The translations under genes were made by a program, and so were the position numbers. Positions 27,457 to 37,975 of a DNA stretch of 64,000 nt are shown here, in pieces. The stretch lies in the NCBI RefSeq assembly GCF_002863865.1, contig NZ_CP022684.1, positions 62,001 through 126,000 on the forward strand, read 5' to 3'. The notes beneath the pieces were generated by a model, which did no database searches, was not told the origin of the DNA, and worked only from the letters and a program-made list of their open reading frames with translations. This stretch comes from Ketobacter alkanivorans. GTDB lineage: Bacteria > Pseudomonadota > Gammaproteobacteria > Pseudomonadales > Ketobacteraceae. Numbering within the stretch: the first letter of the stretch is position 1; the number at the start of each line of letters is the position of its first letter.

Positions 27457-28557
27457 ATGAAATTAGCCAGTTTGTGGCGTTACCCAGTGTCTGTTTTTGG
27501 ACTTCTTTCGATTAGCCTCGGTGCCCACGCTGAGACGCTTCATATATACAACTGGTCAGATTACATAGCCGAAGATACCGTAGCCAACTTTCAGGAACAG
27601 TCTAAAGTCAAAGTCAGTTATGACGTTTACGACTCTAACGAAGTGCTCGAAGCTAAATTGCTAGCGGGTAAGAGCGGCTATGATTTGATTTTTCCAACTG
27701 CGCGCCCATTTGCCGATCGCCATATCAAGGCCAAGCTGTACCGGCCTCTGGATACCAGCAAGCTCAGTAACTATGCCAATGTCGACCCAGTGATTTTAAA
27801 ATCATTGGCCGATATAGATCCCGGTAATGCGCATTTGGTGCCTTACATGTGGGGTACCACAGGCATTGGATACAACGTCAAAAAAGTCAAAGCCATCCTG
27901 GGCGATGAAATGCCGCTGGACACCTGGCGTCTGGTTTTCGATCCCGAAATTGTCGCCAAGCTCAGCGCATGCGGGGTGGCGTTAATGGATGACCCGACTG
28001 AAGTTTTCGTCGCCGCCAGAGCATACCTGGGGAAAAACACAGAGGACTTTAGCTCCCCTGCGATTGACGAAGCCGCTGCAGTGATAAGTAAAGTGCGATC
28101 TGGTATCCGTTATTTCCACAGCTCACAGTATATTAACGATCTGGCCAATGGCGACATCTGTGTTGCGCATGGCTATTCCGGTGATGTACTGCAGGCTCGT
28201 GACCGTGCTGCTGAAGCCAAGAACGGGGTAGAGATTGCCTATGCGGTACCAGCCGAAGGCGCCGTGGTATGGACGGATGTGATGGCTATCCCGGCGGATG
28301 CTCCCAATCCAGAAGCTGCCCACAAATTTATCAACTACTTACTGAATCCTGACGTTATCGCCAATATCACCAACTACGTCGCGTACGCTAATGCCAATAT
28401 AAAAGCCACGGATTTGATTGATGAAGAAATTCGTAATGATCCCGGTATTTATCCACCATCCACCACGCGTGAACATTTACTGGTGTTAAAGACCCCTAGC
28501 GACAAACAGGTTCGGGTTATGAATCGCACCTGGACACGGGTTAAAACCGGGATCTGA
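27457..28557 (+). CDS. potF: Periplasmic polyamine-binding protein (PotF/PotD type)
   Basis: Substrate-binding part of an ABC importer for putrescine or spermidine. The 366 aa precursor has a signal peptide ending GAHAETLHIYNWSDYI. The LxIYNWSDYI start of the mature chain is a PotF/PotD hallmark. Further family segments are YDVYDSNEVLEAKLLAG, YMWGTTGIGYNVKKV and the C-terminal NYVAYANANIKATDLI. The ATG at 27457 has GGAGAAG upstream. Four genes in a row (27457-31411) encode the complete PotFGHI-like transporter; which polyamine is used cannot be decided. Confidence 0.9.
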   Translation: MKLASLWRYPVSVFGLLSISLGAHAETLHIYNWSDYIAEDTVANFQEQSKVKVSYDVYDSNEVLEAKLLAGKSGYDLIFPTARPFADRHIKAKLYRPLDTSKLSNYANVDPVILKSLADIDPGNAHLVPYMWGTTGIGYNVKKVKAILGDEMPLDTWRLVFDPEIVAKLSACGVALMDDPTEVFVAARAYLGKNTEDFSSPAIDEAAAVISKVRSGIRYFHSSQYINDLANGDICVAHGYSGDVLQARDRAAEAKNGVEIAYAVPAEGAVVWTDVMAIPADAPNPEAAHKFINYLLNPDVIANITNYVAYANANIKATDLIDEEIRNDPGIYPPSTTREHLLVLKTPSDKQVRVMNRTWTRVKTGI

Positions 28558-28575
28558 TGTAGGGTTTTATTACTA

Positions 28576-29691
28576 ATGGTTGAGCAATCCACCGTCGACA
28601 CGGCAGATGATTTCATCGTCAAGCTCGAAGACATCAATAAGCACTTTGATGGCGTGTATGCATGCGATGACATCAGCTTGAATATCCAGCGAGGTGAGTT
28701 TTTTTCCTTGTTAGGCCCCTCAGGCTGCGGAAAAACCACCTTGCTGCGTATTCTTGCCGGTTTTGAGGCGCCCAATAAAGGGCGCGTCATCATAGATGGG
28801 ATTGATATGACATCCGTTCCGGCCTACCTACGGCCTGTGAACATGATGTTTCAATCCTATGCCCTGTTTCCCCATATGAACGTAGAACAAAATATTGCAT
28901 TCGGTTTGAAGCAGGAGCCGATGCCGAAGGCACAACGCAATGACCGTGTTCGCGAGATGATGGCGCTGGTACAACTAGAAAAGCACGCCAAGCGTAAACC
29001 TCATCAATTATCGGGTGGGCAGCGTCAACGGGTCGCCTTGGCTCGGGCATTGGCAAAACAGCCCAAGCTGTTATTGCTGGATGAACCGTTAGGGGCGTTG
29101 GACAAGAAATTGCGAGAACAAACCCAGTTTGAGTTGGTAAATCTGCAAGCCAGGCTGGGTATCACTTTTGTGGTTGTTACTCATGACCAGGAAGAAGCGA
29201 TGACCATGTCCAGCCGAATTGCTTTAATGAATAATGGGCGTATCGAACAACTCGATTCACCGCGACGCCTGTATGAGTTTCCCGCTACCCGCTACGCGGC
29301 TGATTTTATCGGCTTGGTTAATTTGTTCGAAGGTCACGTTGTTTCACATGAGAATGACACGGCGCTGATTGACTGCGAGCAAGCAGGTACACTGCTTCGT
29401 GTTCATCACAGCCAGCCTTTGGCGGCAAACATGCCAGTCACCGTTGCCATGCGTCCCGAGAAAATACGCCTGCACAATCAGTACGACGGCCAACCGAACC
29501 AAGTGCGGGCGGTTATTAAGGAGATCGCCTATCTTGGTGATATATCCATATACCATGCTGAATTGGAAAGTGGCAGGCGAGTGAAGTTTACCTTGCCGAA
29601 TGTTCAGGCGTTGGCCGAACAACCATTAACTTGGGAGCAAACCGTTGTGCTCGGTTGGAATGCCGACAGTTGTAATGTGCTTACACAATGA
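28576..29691 (+). CDS. potG: Polyamine ABC transporter ATP-binding protein (PotG/PotA type)
   Basis: Nucleotide-binding subunit of 371 aa. Walker A GPSGCGKTT (about 52-60), Q-loop MFQSYALFPHM, signature LSGGQRQRVALARAL, Walker B LLLLDEPLGALD and H-loop VVTHDQEEAM are intact. A C-terminal TOBE domain (residues about 290-365) fits the PotA/PotG class. It overlaps potH by 4 nt. Confidence 0.93.
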   Translation: MVEQSTVDTADDFIVKLEDINKHFDGVYACDDISLNIQRGEFFSLLGPSGCGKTTLLRILAGFEAPNKGRVIIDGIDMTSVPAYLRPVNMMFQSYALFPHMNVEQNIAFGLKQEPMPKAQRNDRVREMMALVQLEKHAKRKPHQLSGGQRQRVALARALAKQPKLLLLDEPLGALDKKLREQTQFELVNLQARLGITFVVVTHDQEEAMTMSSRIALMNNGRIEQLDSPRRLYEFPATRYAADFIGLVNLFEGHVVSHENDTALIDCEQAGTLLRVHHSQPLAANMPVTVAMRPEKIRLHNQYDGQPNQVRAVIKEIAYLGDISIYHAELESGRRVKFTLPNVQALAEQPLTWEQTVVLGWNADSCNVLTQ

Positions 29692-30611
29692 GTAAGTTGT
29701 TAAGTTATATCGGTATGGATGGGCTGAATAGCCGATCCCGACATTTGATCGTTGCTGTTCCCTGGTTCTGGTTGGTCATATTTTTTATATTGCCATTCCT
29801 GTTTCTACTTAAGATCAGCCTATCTGAGTCGCAACTGGCCCAACCTCCATACCTTGATATGATACGAGGTGATGGCGAGGGCCTACTTACTATATTTATT
29901 AACGGCGCAAACTATTTGTTGCTGTTACAGGATTCATTGTACGTAAGCGCATTATTAGGGTCACTAAAGGTTGCCGTAATATCCACAGCACTGTGTCTGA
30001 TAATTGGATACCCCATGGCCTACGCAATTGCCAGGGCCCCGGAAAGTCGACGCATGCCGTTGCTTATGTTGATTGTTTTGCCGTTTTGGACTTCATTTCT
30101 AATCCGTGTGTACGCATGGATAGGTATCTTGAAAAACAATGGACTGCTAAACAATCTATTGCTGTGGTTAGGCCTGATTGATGAGCCTATTGATATTTTG
30201 TACACGCCGATTGCTGTGTACATCGGTGTCGTATACAGCTACTTGCCGTTCTTGATTCTGCCGCTATATGCCACCTTGGTTAAACTGGATAACACATTAT
30301 TGGAGGCAGCAGCAGACTTAGGCTGCCGACCATTCAAGCAATTCATAACGGTTACTCTACCTTTATCTATGCCGGGCGTCATCGCTGGTTCTATGTTGGT
30401 ATTTATACCTGTGGTTGGCGAGTTTGTTATTCCTGATCTATTGGGTGGGCCGAATAGTCTGATGATCGGCAAACTGCTTTGGACTGAATTTTTCAGTAAC
30501 AAGGATTGGCCGATGGCATCTGCGCTGGCCTGCGTGTTACTGGTGGCGCTAGTCGTGCCGTTTGTATTGTTGCGCCACTATGAACGAAGAGCAAGCGAGG
30601 AGGGTGGATGA
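29688..30611 (+). CDS. potH: Polyamine ABC transporter permease (PotH/PotB type)
   Basis: Inner-membrane permease of 307 aa with six helices. The N-terminal part WFWLVIFFILPFLFLLKISLSE is a PotH hallmark. The EAA loop is LEAAADLGCRPFKQFITVTLPLSMPG, which docks the ATPase. The segment VGEFVIPDLLGGPNSLMIGKLLW closes the family pattern. It overlaps the genes on both sides by 4 nt, so potG-potH-potI are translationally coupled. Confidence 0.92.
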   Translation: MSKLLSYIGMDGLNSRSRHLIVAVPWFWLVIFFILPFLFLLKISLSESQLAQPPYLDMIRGDGEGLLTIFINGANYLLLLQDSLYVSALLGSLKVAVISTALCLIIGYPMAYAIARAPESRRMPLLMLIVLPFWTSFLIRVYAWIGILKNNGLLNNLLLWLGLIDEPIDILYTPIAVYIGVVYSYLPFLILPLYATLVKLDNTLLEAAADLGCRPFKQFITVTLPLSMPGVIAGSMLVFIPVVGEFVIPDLLGGPNSLMIGKLLWTEFFSNKDWPMASALACVLLVALVVPFVLLRHYERRASEEGG

Positions 30612-31411
30612 AGATTCGATTCCCTTGGCTTGTTACGGTTCTACTATTAGGTTATGCCTTTCTGTATATTCCAATAGTAAGCCTGATCGTTTATTCGTTT
30701 AACGAAAGCCGACTGGTTACCGTATGGAGTCGCTTTTCTACTAAGTGGTATGCAGAGCTTTTGCACAACGACCCGTTGTTGAGCGCAGCATGGTTGAGCA
30801 TTAAGATTGCATCGATTAACGCCACTTTGGCGGTGATTCTTGGCACATTGGCGGCACTAGCCTTGGTGAGATTTGGCAAACTAAGAGGTAGTCGTAGCCT
30901 GGGTGTTATGATCACGGCGCCTTTGGTTATGCCAGAAGTCATGACAGGCCTATCACTGCTGTTGCTATTTATTGCTTTAGAGGGTGTGTTTGGGTGGCCC
31001 TCAGGCAGAGGGCTTACTACCATTGTTCTTGCTCATACCACTTTTTCTATGGCCTATGTCGCGGTCATCGTGCAAAGCCGCCTGGGTAGTATGGATAGAT
31101 CACTGGAAGAGGCAGCCATGGATCTCGGCGCAACGCCGGTGAGGGTATTCTTCTATATTACCTTGCCAATTATTTCCCCAGCCTTAATCGCGGGCTGGTT
31201 ACTTGCATTTACGCTGTCCATGGATGATTTAGTGATTGCAAACTTCGTTTCGGGCCCTGGAGCTACCACATTACCTATGATGGTGTATTCCAGTGTAAGA
31301 TTAGGGGTAAGCCCTCAAATCAATGCACTGGCGGCTATTATCGTTGTAGTTGTGAGTATCGCAGTGCTGATTGCCGCAGTTATTCTGCAAAGGCAGGCGA
31401 AAAATCGTTAG
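30608..31411 (+). CDS. potI: Polyamine ABC transporter permease (PotI/PotC type)
   Basis: Second permease, 267 aa and six helices. It starts RFPWLVTVLLLGYAFLYIPIVSLIVYSFNES, and its EAA loop is LEEAAMDLGATPVRVFFYITLPIISPAL. SMDDLVIANFVSGPGATTLPMMVYS is the PotI/PotC signature. It is the last gene of the operon. The next 250 bp up to the arylsulfatase start is AT-rich and shows no gene. Confidence 0.92.
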   Translation: MKIRFPWLVTVLLLGYAFLYIPIVSLIVYSFNESRLVTVWSRFSTKWYAELLHNDPLLSAAWLSIKIASINATLAVILGTLAALALVRFGKLRGSRSLGVMITAPLVMPEVMTGLSLLLLFIALEGVFGWPSGRGLTTIVLAHTTFSMAYVAVIVQSRLGSMDRSLEEAAMDLGATPVRVFFYITLPIISPALIAGWLLAFTLSMDDLVIANFVSGPGATTLPMMVYSSVRLGVSPQINALAAIIVVVVSIAVLIAAVILQRQAKNR

Positions 31412-31664
31412 ATTGAAATCGTAGTGATCGGCATTGCAAGTTCGGTGTTACGTATTGTGGTTACCGCTGTAGTGCCATTAGCCTGATATGGACGTAATTT
31501 TTAACAAAATATGATCGATTAGGTTTTACTGTATTATTGTTAAGAACATACTTTAGTGTCGCCTGTAGGCTAGCTGAATGTGATTTCTTTGGTAACTTCT
31601 ATTTCGAATCGTAGTACAGTGTGATTCGTATCCCTAAATGACTGTTAATGGAGCTACAACTTTT

Positions 31665-34019
31665 ATGGACCGGCTTAAGAAAATAATCATTTGCAGCATG
31701 TTGCCAGCGTTATGTTTTATACCAACGGCTTTTGCAGTAACAAACAAAGCGCTGGATCGTACGATTCTACCGATCCAATTGCCAGAGCGGCCAGTATATA
31801 ACGAGCTGGATGCTCGTAATGTCAAAGCGCCTGAACCGGTAGAAATAGGTGCGCCGGAGGGAGCACCTAATATCGTGATTGTATTGATCGATGATTTGGG
31901 GTTTGGTGCAACCAGTACGTTTGGCGGGCCTATTCCAACACCGACTTTGGATGAATTGGCCGAAAATGGCCTTCGTTATAACAACTTTCATACTACTGCA
32001 TTGTGCTCACCAACGCGTGCCGCCCTAAAGGCAGGCCGTAACCATCATACGGTTAATATGGGTTTTATTACCGAGATGGCAACGTCCTTCCCTGGTGCTA
32101 CTGGCCAAATCCCCAATACCACCGCTCCACTTGCAGAAACATTGCGCTTAAATGGTTACAGCACAGCCGCATTCGGTAAATGGCATGAAACTGCCGCGTG
32201 GGAGGCAAGTATGGCCGGGCCGTTTGATCGCTGGCCTCATCACCAGGGTTTTGACAAATTCTATGGTTTTATTGGTGGCGAAACCAATCAATGGGCTCCG
32301 TATATTTACGATGGTGTAACCCCGGTCGAGTTGCCGCAGGATCCGAATTATCATTTTATGAATGATATGACTGTTCAAGCGTCTACCTGGGTGAAGTTTC
32401 AACATGCTTTAGATCCCAAAAAGCCATTCTTTATTTATTTTGCGCCCGGTGCTACTCATGCCCCTCATCACGTTCCGCAAGATTGGATCGATAAATGGAA
32501 AGGTAAATTCTCAAAAGGTTGGGATGTTATTCGTGAAGAAACCCTATCCCGCCAGATCGAGCAGGGTATTGTACCCAAGGGCACGCCATTAGCAGAAAAA
32601 CCTGAAGCTATTAAAGACTGGGCTAGTTTAAGCAAAGATGAACAGCGCCTATTTGAACGTCAGGCTGAAGTCTTTGCTGCATACGTTGATTATACCGACC
32701 ACCATGTTGGAGAATTACTTAATGCTATTGAAGAAACTGGGAAACTAGATAACACCTTGGTGTTCTATATTGCCGGTGACAATGGCACTAGCGGTGAGGG
32801 TGGTGAGAACGGCATGTTCAACGAGTACACCTACTTCAACGGTGTGCATGAAAAAGTCGAAGATATGCTCAAACTTATCGATAAATGGGGCGGCCCCGAG
32901 ACGTATCCGCATATGGCAGCAGGGTGGTCTGTGAGTTTCAATTCGCCTTTCGGCTGGATGAAACAGGTTGCATCTGACCCAGGCGGTACCCGCAATGGTA
33001 TGGTGGTGCACTGGCCTAAAGGTATAAAAGCTAAGAATGAAATTCGCAGTCAATTTGGTCATGTCATCGATATCGCACCAACGATACTTGAAGCCAGCGG
33101 GCTACCCGAGCCTAAAGTTGTCAACAGTACGCCGCAAATTCCGATGGAAGGCACCAGCTTGGCGTATTCATTTGATGATCAAGGTGCCCAGGAGCGTCAT
33201 ACCACTCAGTACTTTGAAATTTCCGGCAACAGAGCCATTTATCACAAGGGCTGGTACGCGCGAACAATTCATCGCGCACCTTGGGAGGCAAAACCCCGGC
33301 ATAAATTAGGTGAGGATAATTGGGAGCTGTATAAGATTGATGAAGACTTCAGCTTGGTTAATGATCTTGCAAGTAAGGAACCTAAAAAACTCGAGCAGAT
33401 GAAAGCATTATTCATGGCTGAGGCCAAAAAATATCATGTATTGCCTATTGATGATCGCTTGTTTGAACGTATGGATGGTGCTTCTGTGGGGCGTCCTAAT
33501 CTAATGGAGGGACGTTCATCTATCAGCTTGTCAGATGGGATGAGTGGCATGCTCGAAGGTGTGTTTATTAACGTGAAAAACAGAAGCAAGGCGATAACCG
33601 CTGAGCTTGAAATCCCCGAAACCGGGGCCAACGGCACTGTGATTGTGCAAGGTGGCCGTTTCGGTGGTTGGTCTTTGTATGTTAAAAATGGTGTGCCAGC
33701 TTATACATATAACTTTTTAGGTTTGCAAAGCACCACGATTTCAGCAAAAGAGAAATTGCCTGCGGGTACAGCCAAGGTTCGTTACGAGTTTGACTACGAT
33801 GGTGGGGGCCAAGGAAAAGGCGGCTTGGGAAAACTATTTGTCAATGGCAAGCAAGTAGCTTCTGGACGTATTGATCATACTCAGGCAGGGATTTTCTCGG
33901 CAGATGAGACTGCGGACGTCGGCATTGATTTGGGTACTGCGGTTGTACCAAGCATTGGTGCCGAGCGTGCCTCAGATTTTTCTGGGTATGTTAAAAATGT
34001 AACGGTTGAAGTGAGATAG
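31665..34019 (+). CDS. Periplasmic arylsulfatase (type I, formylglycine)
   Basis: Hydrolyses sulfate esters. The protein is about 784 aa with a signal peptide (MDRLKKIIICSMLPALCFIP...FA). The metal-binding NIVIVLIDDLGFGATSTFGG is followed by LCSPTRAALKAGRNHH. There the Cys of C-x-P-x-R is the formylglycine precursor, so a sulfatase-maturing enzyme is needed (none in this window). Later metal and substrate residues are in GKWHETAAWE, APGATHAPHH and IAGDNGTSGEGG. The C-terminal 150 residues form a beta-rich extension typical of long arylsulfatases. An ATG 27 nt further upstream (31638) would add nine residues but has no ribosome site. Confidence 0.9.
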   Translation: MDRLKKIIICSMLPALCFIPTAFAVTNKALDRTILPIQLPERPVYNELDARNVKAPEPVEIGAPEGAPNIVIVLIDDLGFGATSTFGGPIPTPTLDELAENGLRYNNFHTTALCSPTRAALKAGRNHHTVNMGFITEMATSFPGATGQIPNTTAPLAETLRLNGYSTAAFGKWHETAAWEASMAGPFDRWPHHQGFDKFYGFIGGETNQWAPYIYDGVTPVELPQDPNYHFMNDMTVQASTWVKFQHALDPKKPFFIYFAPGATHAPHHVPQDWIDKWKGKFSKGWDVIREETLSRQIEQGIVPKGTPLAEKPEAIKDWASLSKDEQRLFERQAEVFAAYVDYTDHHVGELLNAIEETGKLDNTLVFYIAGDNGTSGEGGENGMFNEYTYFNGVHEKVEDMLKLIDKWGGPETYPHMAAGWSVSFNSPFGWMKQVASDPGGTRNGMVVHWPKGIKAKNEIRSQFGHVIDIAPTILEASGLPEPKVVNSTPQIPMEGTSLAYSFDDQGAQERHTTQYFEISGNRAIYHKGWYARTIHRAPWEAKPRHKLGEDNWELYKIDEDFSLVNDLASKEPKKLEQMKALFMAEAKKYHVLPIDDRLFERMDGASVGRPNLMEGRSSISLSDGMSGMLEGVFINVKNRSKAITAELEIPETGANGTVIVQGGRFGGWSLYVKNGVPAYTYNFLGLQSTTISAKEKLPAGTAKVRYEFDYDGGGQGKGGLGKLFVNGKQVASGRIDHTQAGIFSADETADVGIDLGTAVVPSIGAERASDFSGYVKNVTVEVR

Positions 34020-34068
34020 TTCTAAACCGGTCGTTCGACGGTGGTCTAATGAACTTTACATAAAAGCA

Positions 34069-34102
34069 GATGAAGCTTGGCGGCAGGAAGCCGAGCTTCA
34101 TC
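34069..34102 (+). terminator. Hairpin downstream of the arylsulfatase
   Basis: Thirteen-bp arms GATGAAGCTTGGC and GCCGAGCTTCATC (one wobble) enclose an 8 nt loop. The T run after it is weak (GCGTTTATG), so it may stabilise RNA as well as terminate. The rest of the 320 bp gap from 34020 to 34339 shows nothing else recognisable. Confidence 0.6.
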
Positions 34103-34357
34103 GCGTTTATGCGCATTATGAACGTTCCATTTTTTAGGCTTAATTAACCCGTTGATGTGACGGGCTTCTTATAGGTGTCCACTTGGTGCTCCCATGAGCT
34201 GTCTATTGGGGTAAGTTAGAAATGCCACTCCAGTAGCTGATTGATCGGGCTTAGTGCACCTGAATGTCTGTGTTGAATTAAAATCTCATCAATGGATCAA
34301 TGGATTAATTGATTACATCTAGCCCCTAATCTCATAAACTTGAGGCCCGAAATAACG

Positions 34358-34861
34358 ATGCTGCGTAATGTTTACTTATGGGTGTGGCGTGAATTCAGAG
34401 AAATGCTTCCTGCGTTGGCTTTCTTTATGATGACATTTCACATGATTGCCATAACCAAAAGCATTGTCCTCAGTACTGCCAACGTATCTGCAGTTGATGC
34501 CTCCATGGCCAGCGTAGCCGCTTTGCTGGTAGCCAAAGCCATCCTGATTGTTGATAAGCTTGCCATAGCGGACTTGTTTAATAGTGTCGCATGGCGAAAT
34601 GTTGTCTGGCGTACATTACTTTTTTACCTAGTCACTATCCTGTTTCATCTCTTGGAGAGGGCATCGAGCTACTATTTGAGACCCGGCCCCCAGGTATTCG
34701 ACATAGGTGAGATATTAGAGTGGATTTCGTGGCCATATTTTCTGGTGATGCAAATGTGGCTGCTCGTGCTTGTGCTTATGTTTACTTTGTTACGTGAAAT
34801 CATCCAGCTCGTTGGGCATGATCAACTGGTTAGGCTGTTAACTCAAAAGCGGCAAGGATAG
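34358..34861 (+). CDS. Membrane protein of unknown function
   Basis: 167 aa protein with about four hydrophobic segments: MLPALAFFMMTFHMIAI (about 14-30), a moderately hydrophobic SMASVAALLVAKAILIV, WRTLLFYLVTILFHLL and YFLVMQMWLLVLVLMFTLL. No family was recognised. The frame is open from a TTG at 34340, but the ATG at 34358 is the more natural start. It stands alone between the arylsulfatase and the convergent DUF3604 locus. Confidence 0.65.
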   Translation: MLRNVYLWVWREFREMLPALAFFMMTFHMIAITKSIVLSTANVSAVDASMASVAALLVAKAILIVDKLAIADLFNSVAWRNVVWRTLLFYLVTILFHLLERASSYYLRPGPQVFDIGEILEWISWPYFLVMQMWLLVLVLMFTLLREIIQLVGHDQLVRLLTQKRQG

Positions 34862-34987
34862 ATTTAGAATACGTGCGCTGGGCGGACACAGAGTGTTATG
34901 ACAATAAACTCAATGGTATCAACCTGTCCGTTTCCTGGTTTATGTAGATGTGAGGGTCTGCTGAGAACTCAGACCCTCACAGACAGA

Positions 34988-36911
34988 CTATGGCGTATAC
35001 CAGATTGCTGAGGTATAGGCCCGTTCCTGAATTGTTAAACGCGTACCTTCAGGGGCTGTTACACCAAATCGTTTTTGATCGTATGCAGTCCATCGAGGCG
35101 TTGGTATCTCAATGACACGTGCGTAGTAGAAAGCCCGCTCCTTTGGATTGAAATCGGGATCTTTCCAAACCTTAATGAGCTCTGTGGCGCCAATGGTGTT
35201 GGTCCAGGTTGCATTTTCGATATCCACAGTACTGCCCACAGCGGGGATTTTACCTTCACTGTTCGGCTTGCGATCATCGCTCCAGACCACGTCGTAGACC
35301 TTTTCCTTCAGGTTACCTTTTTGATCTAACCATCCCTTGATAATCTGGATCCGGTCCAGGTTGGCACCGATAGGATCACGCAAGGCGGCTACCAGGAACG
35401 TGGGGGCGGTTCCTTCCGGTGCAGATTGTATATCCCCACCCATGGGGACTCCCTTCATGTAGCCCGTGTCTGCCGGATTTCGGGTATTCGCGTCGGCATC
35501 GTCAAATTCCCAGCCGCCAAAGAAGCGCACAATCATTCTGGTGCCGGTGGTTGCATAGGTCTCTTTTCGCTCCATGGCATCCCAAATGGATTCGCGGGTG
35601 TTTTCTTCCGCCCATACTGCGGCGTATCCAGACGAGCCCACTTCCCAATCATGAATGGTGATGCCAGTTTTCTTGTTGTTCATGAACACCGCGCTAATGC
35701 GCTCAGGGCTGGGCTCCTGTGGTGTGGTCTTGCCAAAGAAATTTTCTTCCTCCAGTGCGGCAAGGCCGGTATGGGCGTCGCTACTACCCACCAAACCAAA
35801 CTTATAGGGGTTTGTGCCCAGCTTGTCCTCGAGTTTCAGTCCAGACTTGTAAGCGCTTCGCGCGTATTCACCAGCCAACATGTCCTCATGTTTTAGCGAC
35901 AGAGCCGTCCAAATTGCCCTTATCCCAGGTTTCAAAATCCGCAAATTCGTCATTGGGTGAGAGAATAGGGTGGGCCTCACCATCACCCTTCGTCTGCGTT
36001 GCTTCGTACAGACGCTCCCACTTTTCACGTTGCTGTACGTAGTCTTTGTCCAAGCGCTTACCGAAGCTTTTCTCAACCGGAAACATTGTGCCGTTACTCA
36101 GGTTTCCGTTATGTGCAATCGCCAGTACCTGCCCACCGGTTTTGTCTTCGTAGTTCTGCATCCATTTCCACAGATCCACCGGGTTTGCACTGCCTGCTGG
36201 AGGGTAAACGGTAAACGGTTCTACCTGACTGGCCTTGTCGCCGTTGTCGCGGAAGATGACGTTGCGGTGCAGGTTGTTGCCCTTAACCAGAGAGGTCCAT
36301 TCAAAACCGATGAACGCGGTAAAGCGACCGGGGTCGTTGTATTCCTCAGCGGCATCGATGGTATCCTGCCAGGCATTCTTGTAAGCCGCTGTGCCAGGAG
36401 CGTACATGAGCGCTTTAGGAAAGGTGCCCTGGGAAAACTGGGTTATAAGATCCAGTGCAGCCTGGGCACCTTTGCCTTCCTGGATCATTTTGTACCATTT
36501 CCTACCGGTCGGATCAGCGAGAATGTTGGGTTTTCCGGCAAACAAATCCGGAAACATCCCCATATTGTCGGAGTGATCCGCCACCACCAAAAAATCCAAA
36601 GGACGCGCCAGTTTGGCAGGCTGCCCGGAGGAGGCCATGACCTGATCACCCCGAGCAAAGCGGTAGGCGTCGCGGGGTGTTAATTTGGCGCCGAATGCCC
36701 CTGCATCCATGGAAAACCCTGTATGTAAATGGGTATCACCGAACAAGGGGCGGGTAGGGAAGTTACGGTTTACATAAGGTGAGTAGGCTTTGCTCTTGTG
36801 AACCTTCTCTGCCGTTTTCGCATCGAGGCTTCCAGTATCGTGCGCGTGAGTGCCACCTGAAAACAATGCGGTAGCCCCCAGCAGCGCGACCAGATATCGG
36901 ACTTTGATCAT
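34988..36911 (-). pseudogene. DUF3604 family protein, broken by a +1 frameshift
   Basis: Two overlapping frames together spell one DUF3604 protein of about 640 aa. The first half (36911 down to about 35892) has a signal peptide, the motif FGDTHLHTGFSMDAGAF and VADHSDNMGMFPDL, resembling a PHP-type metal site, and [10 protein letters not shown]. It ends at a TGA after [10 protein letters not shown]. The second half resumes one base later at [26 protein letters not shown] and runs through [20 protein letters not shown] to [14 protein letters not shown]. Removing one A from a four-A run (plus-strand T run 35891-35894) restores the frame, so either a recent mutation or a sequencing error is likely. 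AAGGAG precedes the ATG. Confidence 0.85.
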
Positions 36912-36971
36912 GTTGGAACTCCTTTTTAGAGGTTTGCTCTCTCGCTACAAAATATGGTCTTCGGGTCTATA

Positions 36972-37973
36972 TTAATTCCAGAAAGCGACTGTGCGCTCTA
37001 TGGTCCAGAACGCTGCAAGGGAGCCGGCTATGTATGCTGGCACACCACGCGTCATGATGGGCAAAATCCTGAAGTAGTTCTTCATCAATCTGCCCAACAG
37101 TAAAAGAATGGCAACAAACGCCAATTGACCTATCTCAACACCCACATTGAAAAACAGCAGAGCAGCGGGGATATCTGTCTGCGGTAAGCCAATTCGCTCC
37201 AAAGCTGCCGCAAAACCAAGGCCGTGTAGCAAACCGAAAGTAAACGCAACAAGCCAGGGGTGTTGTTCTGCGATGCCGGGGTTCCCCCGTTGTGATCGAA
37301 TGATTTCAGTGGATACAAACACGATGCTGAGCGCGATACAGGCCTCTACCGGGGGGACTGGAACCCGTATTACGGATAATGCCGCAAGGCTTAATGTGAT
37401 GCTATGGGCTATGGTAAAGGCGGTAATAGTTAAAACTAGTTTACGCAGGTTCGGCACCAGAATCATCAAGACCAGTACAAATAACAGATGATCGAAACCG
37501 ATCAAAATATGCTCAACGCCAAGGGTGAAATAGGTTTTTATTGTTTCAATCATTCCAGGCGGTGCTGTCACCACATGTATTGGAGCATCCGGCGTTACGC
37601 GGTTAATTGAGGTCCTTCCATCCAGGTACTCGATTCGCAACAACACCTCAGTGGCTATTTTTTCCAATCCCTCTATGTGAATTGCCTGGCCTGTCAGCCC
37701 TCCGCTGCGCTCTATCGCCCAGCGCTGCAAATGAGCACTTCCAATGTAACCGTCCACCGGCTCGTTCAGTATCCGGGTTTGAGAATCAAATTTTACACCC
37801 AGTGCCAGGCGCTGAGCGTTACCTTTCGCAGGCACTTTCCACAACACCTGAAATCGATCAGGAGAAATTTCAGACAATTCAAGATAGGCGGGGCGGATAT
37901 CGTCGGCCGAGGCGCTTTGAATAAACGTACCCAATAGAATTGCCACTACTATGACGAGTGCCTGACACTTCAT
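36972..37973 (-). CDS. HupE/UreJ_2 family membrane protein
   Basis: 333 aa protein with a signal peptide (ending SASADDIRP), a periplasmic beta-rich domain to about residue 150 and six or seven helices. The HupE/UreJ_2 core is visible: YFTLGVEHILIGFDHLLFVLVLMIL, AFTIAHSITLSLAAL, VEACIALSIVFV, and FGLLHGLGFAAAL. The His and Asp residues in GFDHLLF and FGLLHGLGFA suggest metal contact; HupE/UreJ relatives transport nickel or cobalt, but the substrate is not known for this subfamily. It starts 2 nt after the isomerase gene's stop and precedes DUF3604 by 60 bp, forming an apparent three-gene operon. Confidence 0.85.
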   Translation of the reverse strand: MKCQALVIVVAILLGTFIQSASADDIRPAYLELSEISPDRFQVLWKVPAKGNAQRLALGVKFDSQTRILNEPVDGYIGSAHLQRWAIERSGGLTGQAIHIEGLEKIATEVLLRIEYLDGRTSINRVTPDAPIHVVTAPPGMIETIKTYFTLGVEHILIGFDHLLFVLVLMILVPNLRKLVLTITAFTIAHSITLSLAALSVIRVPVPPVEACIALSIVFVSTEIIRSQRGNPGIAEQHPWLVAFTFGLLHGLGFAAALERIGLPQTDIPAALLFFNVGVEIGQLAFVAILLLLGRLMKNYFRILPIMTRGVPAYIAGSLAAFWTIERTVAFWN

Positions 37974-37975
37974 CG

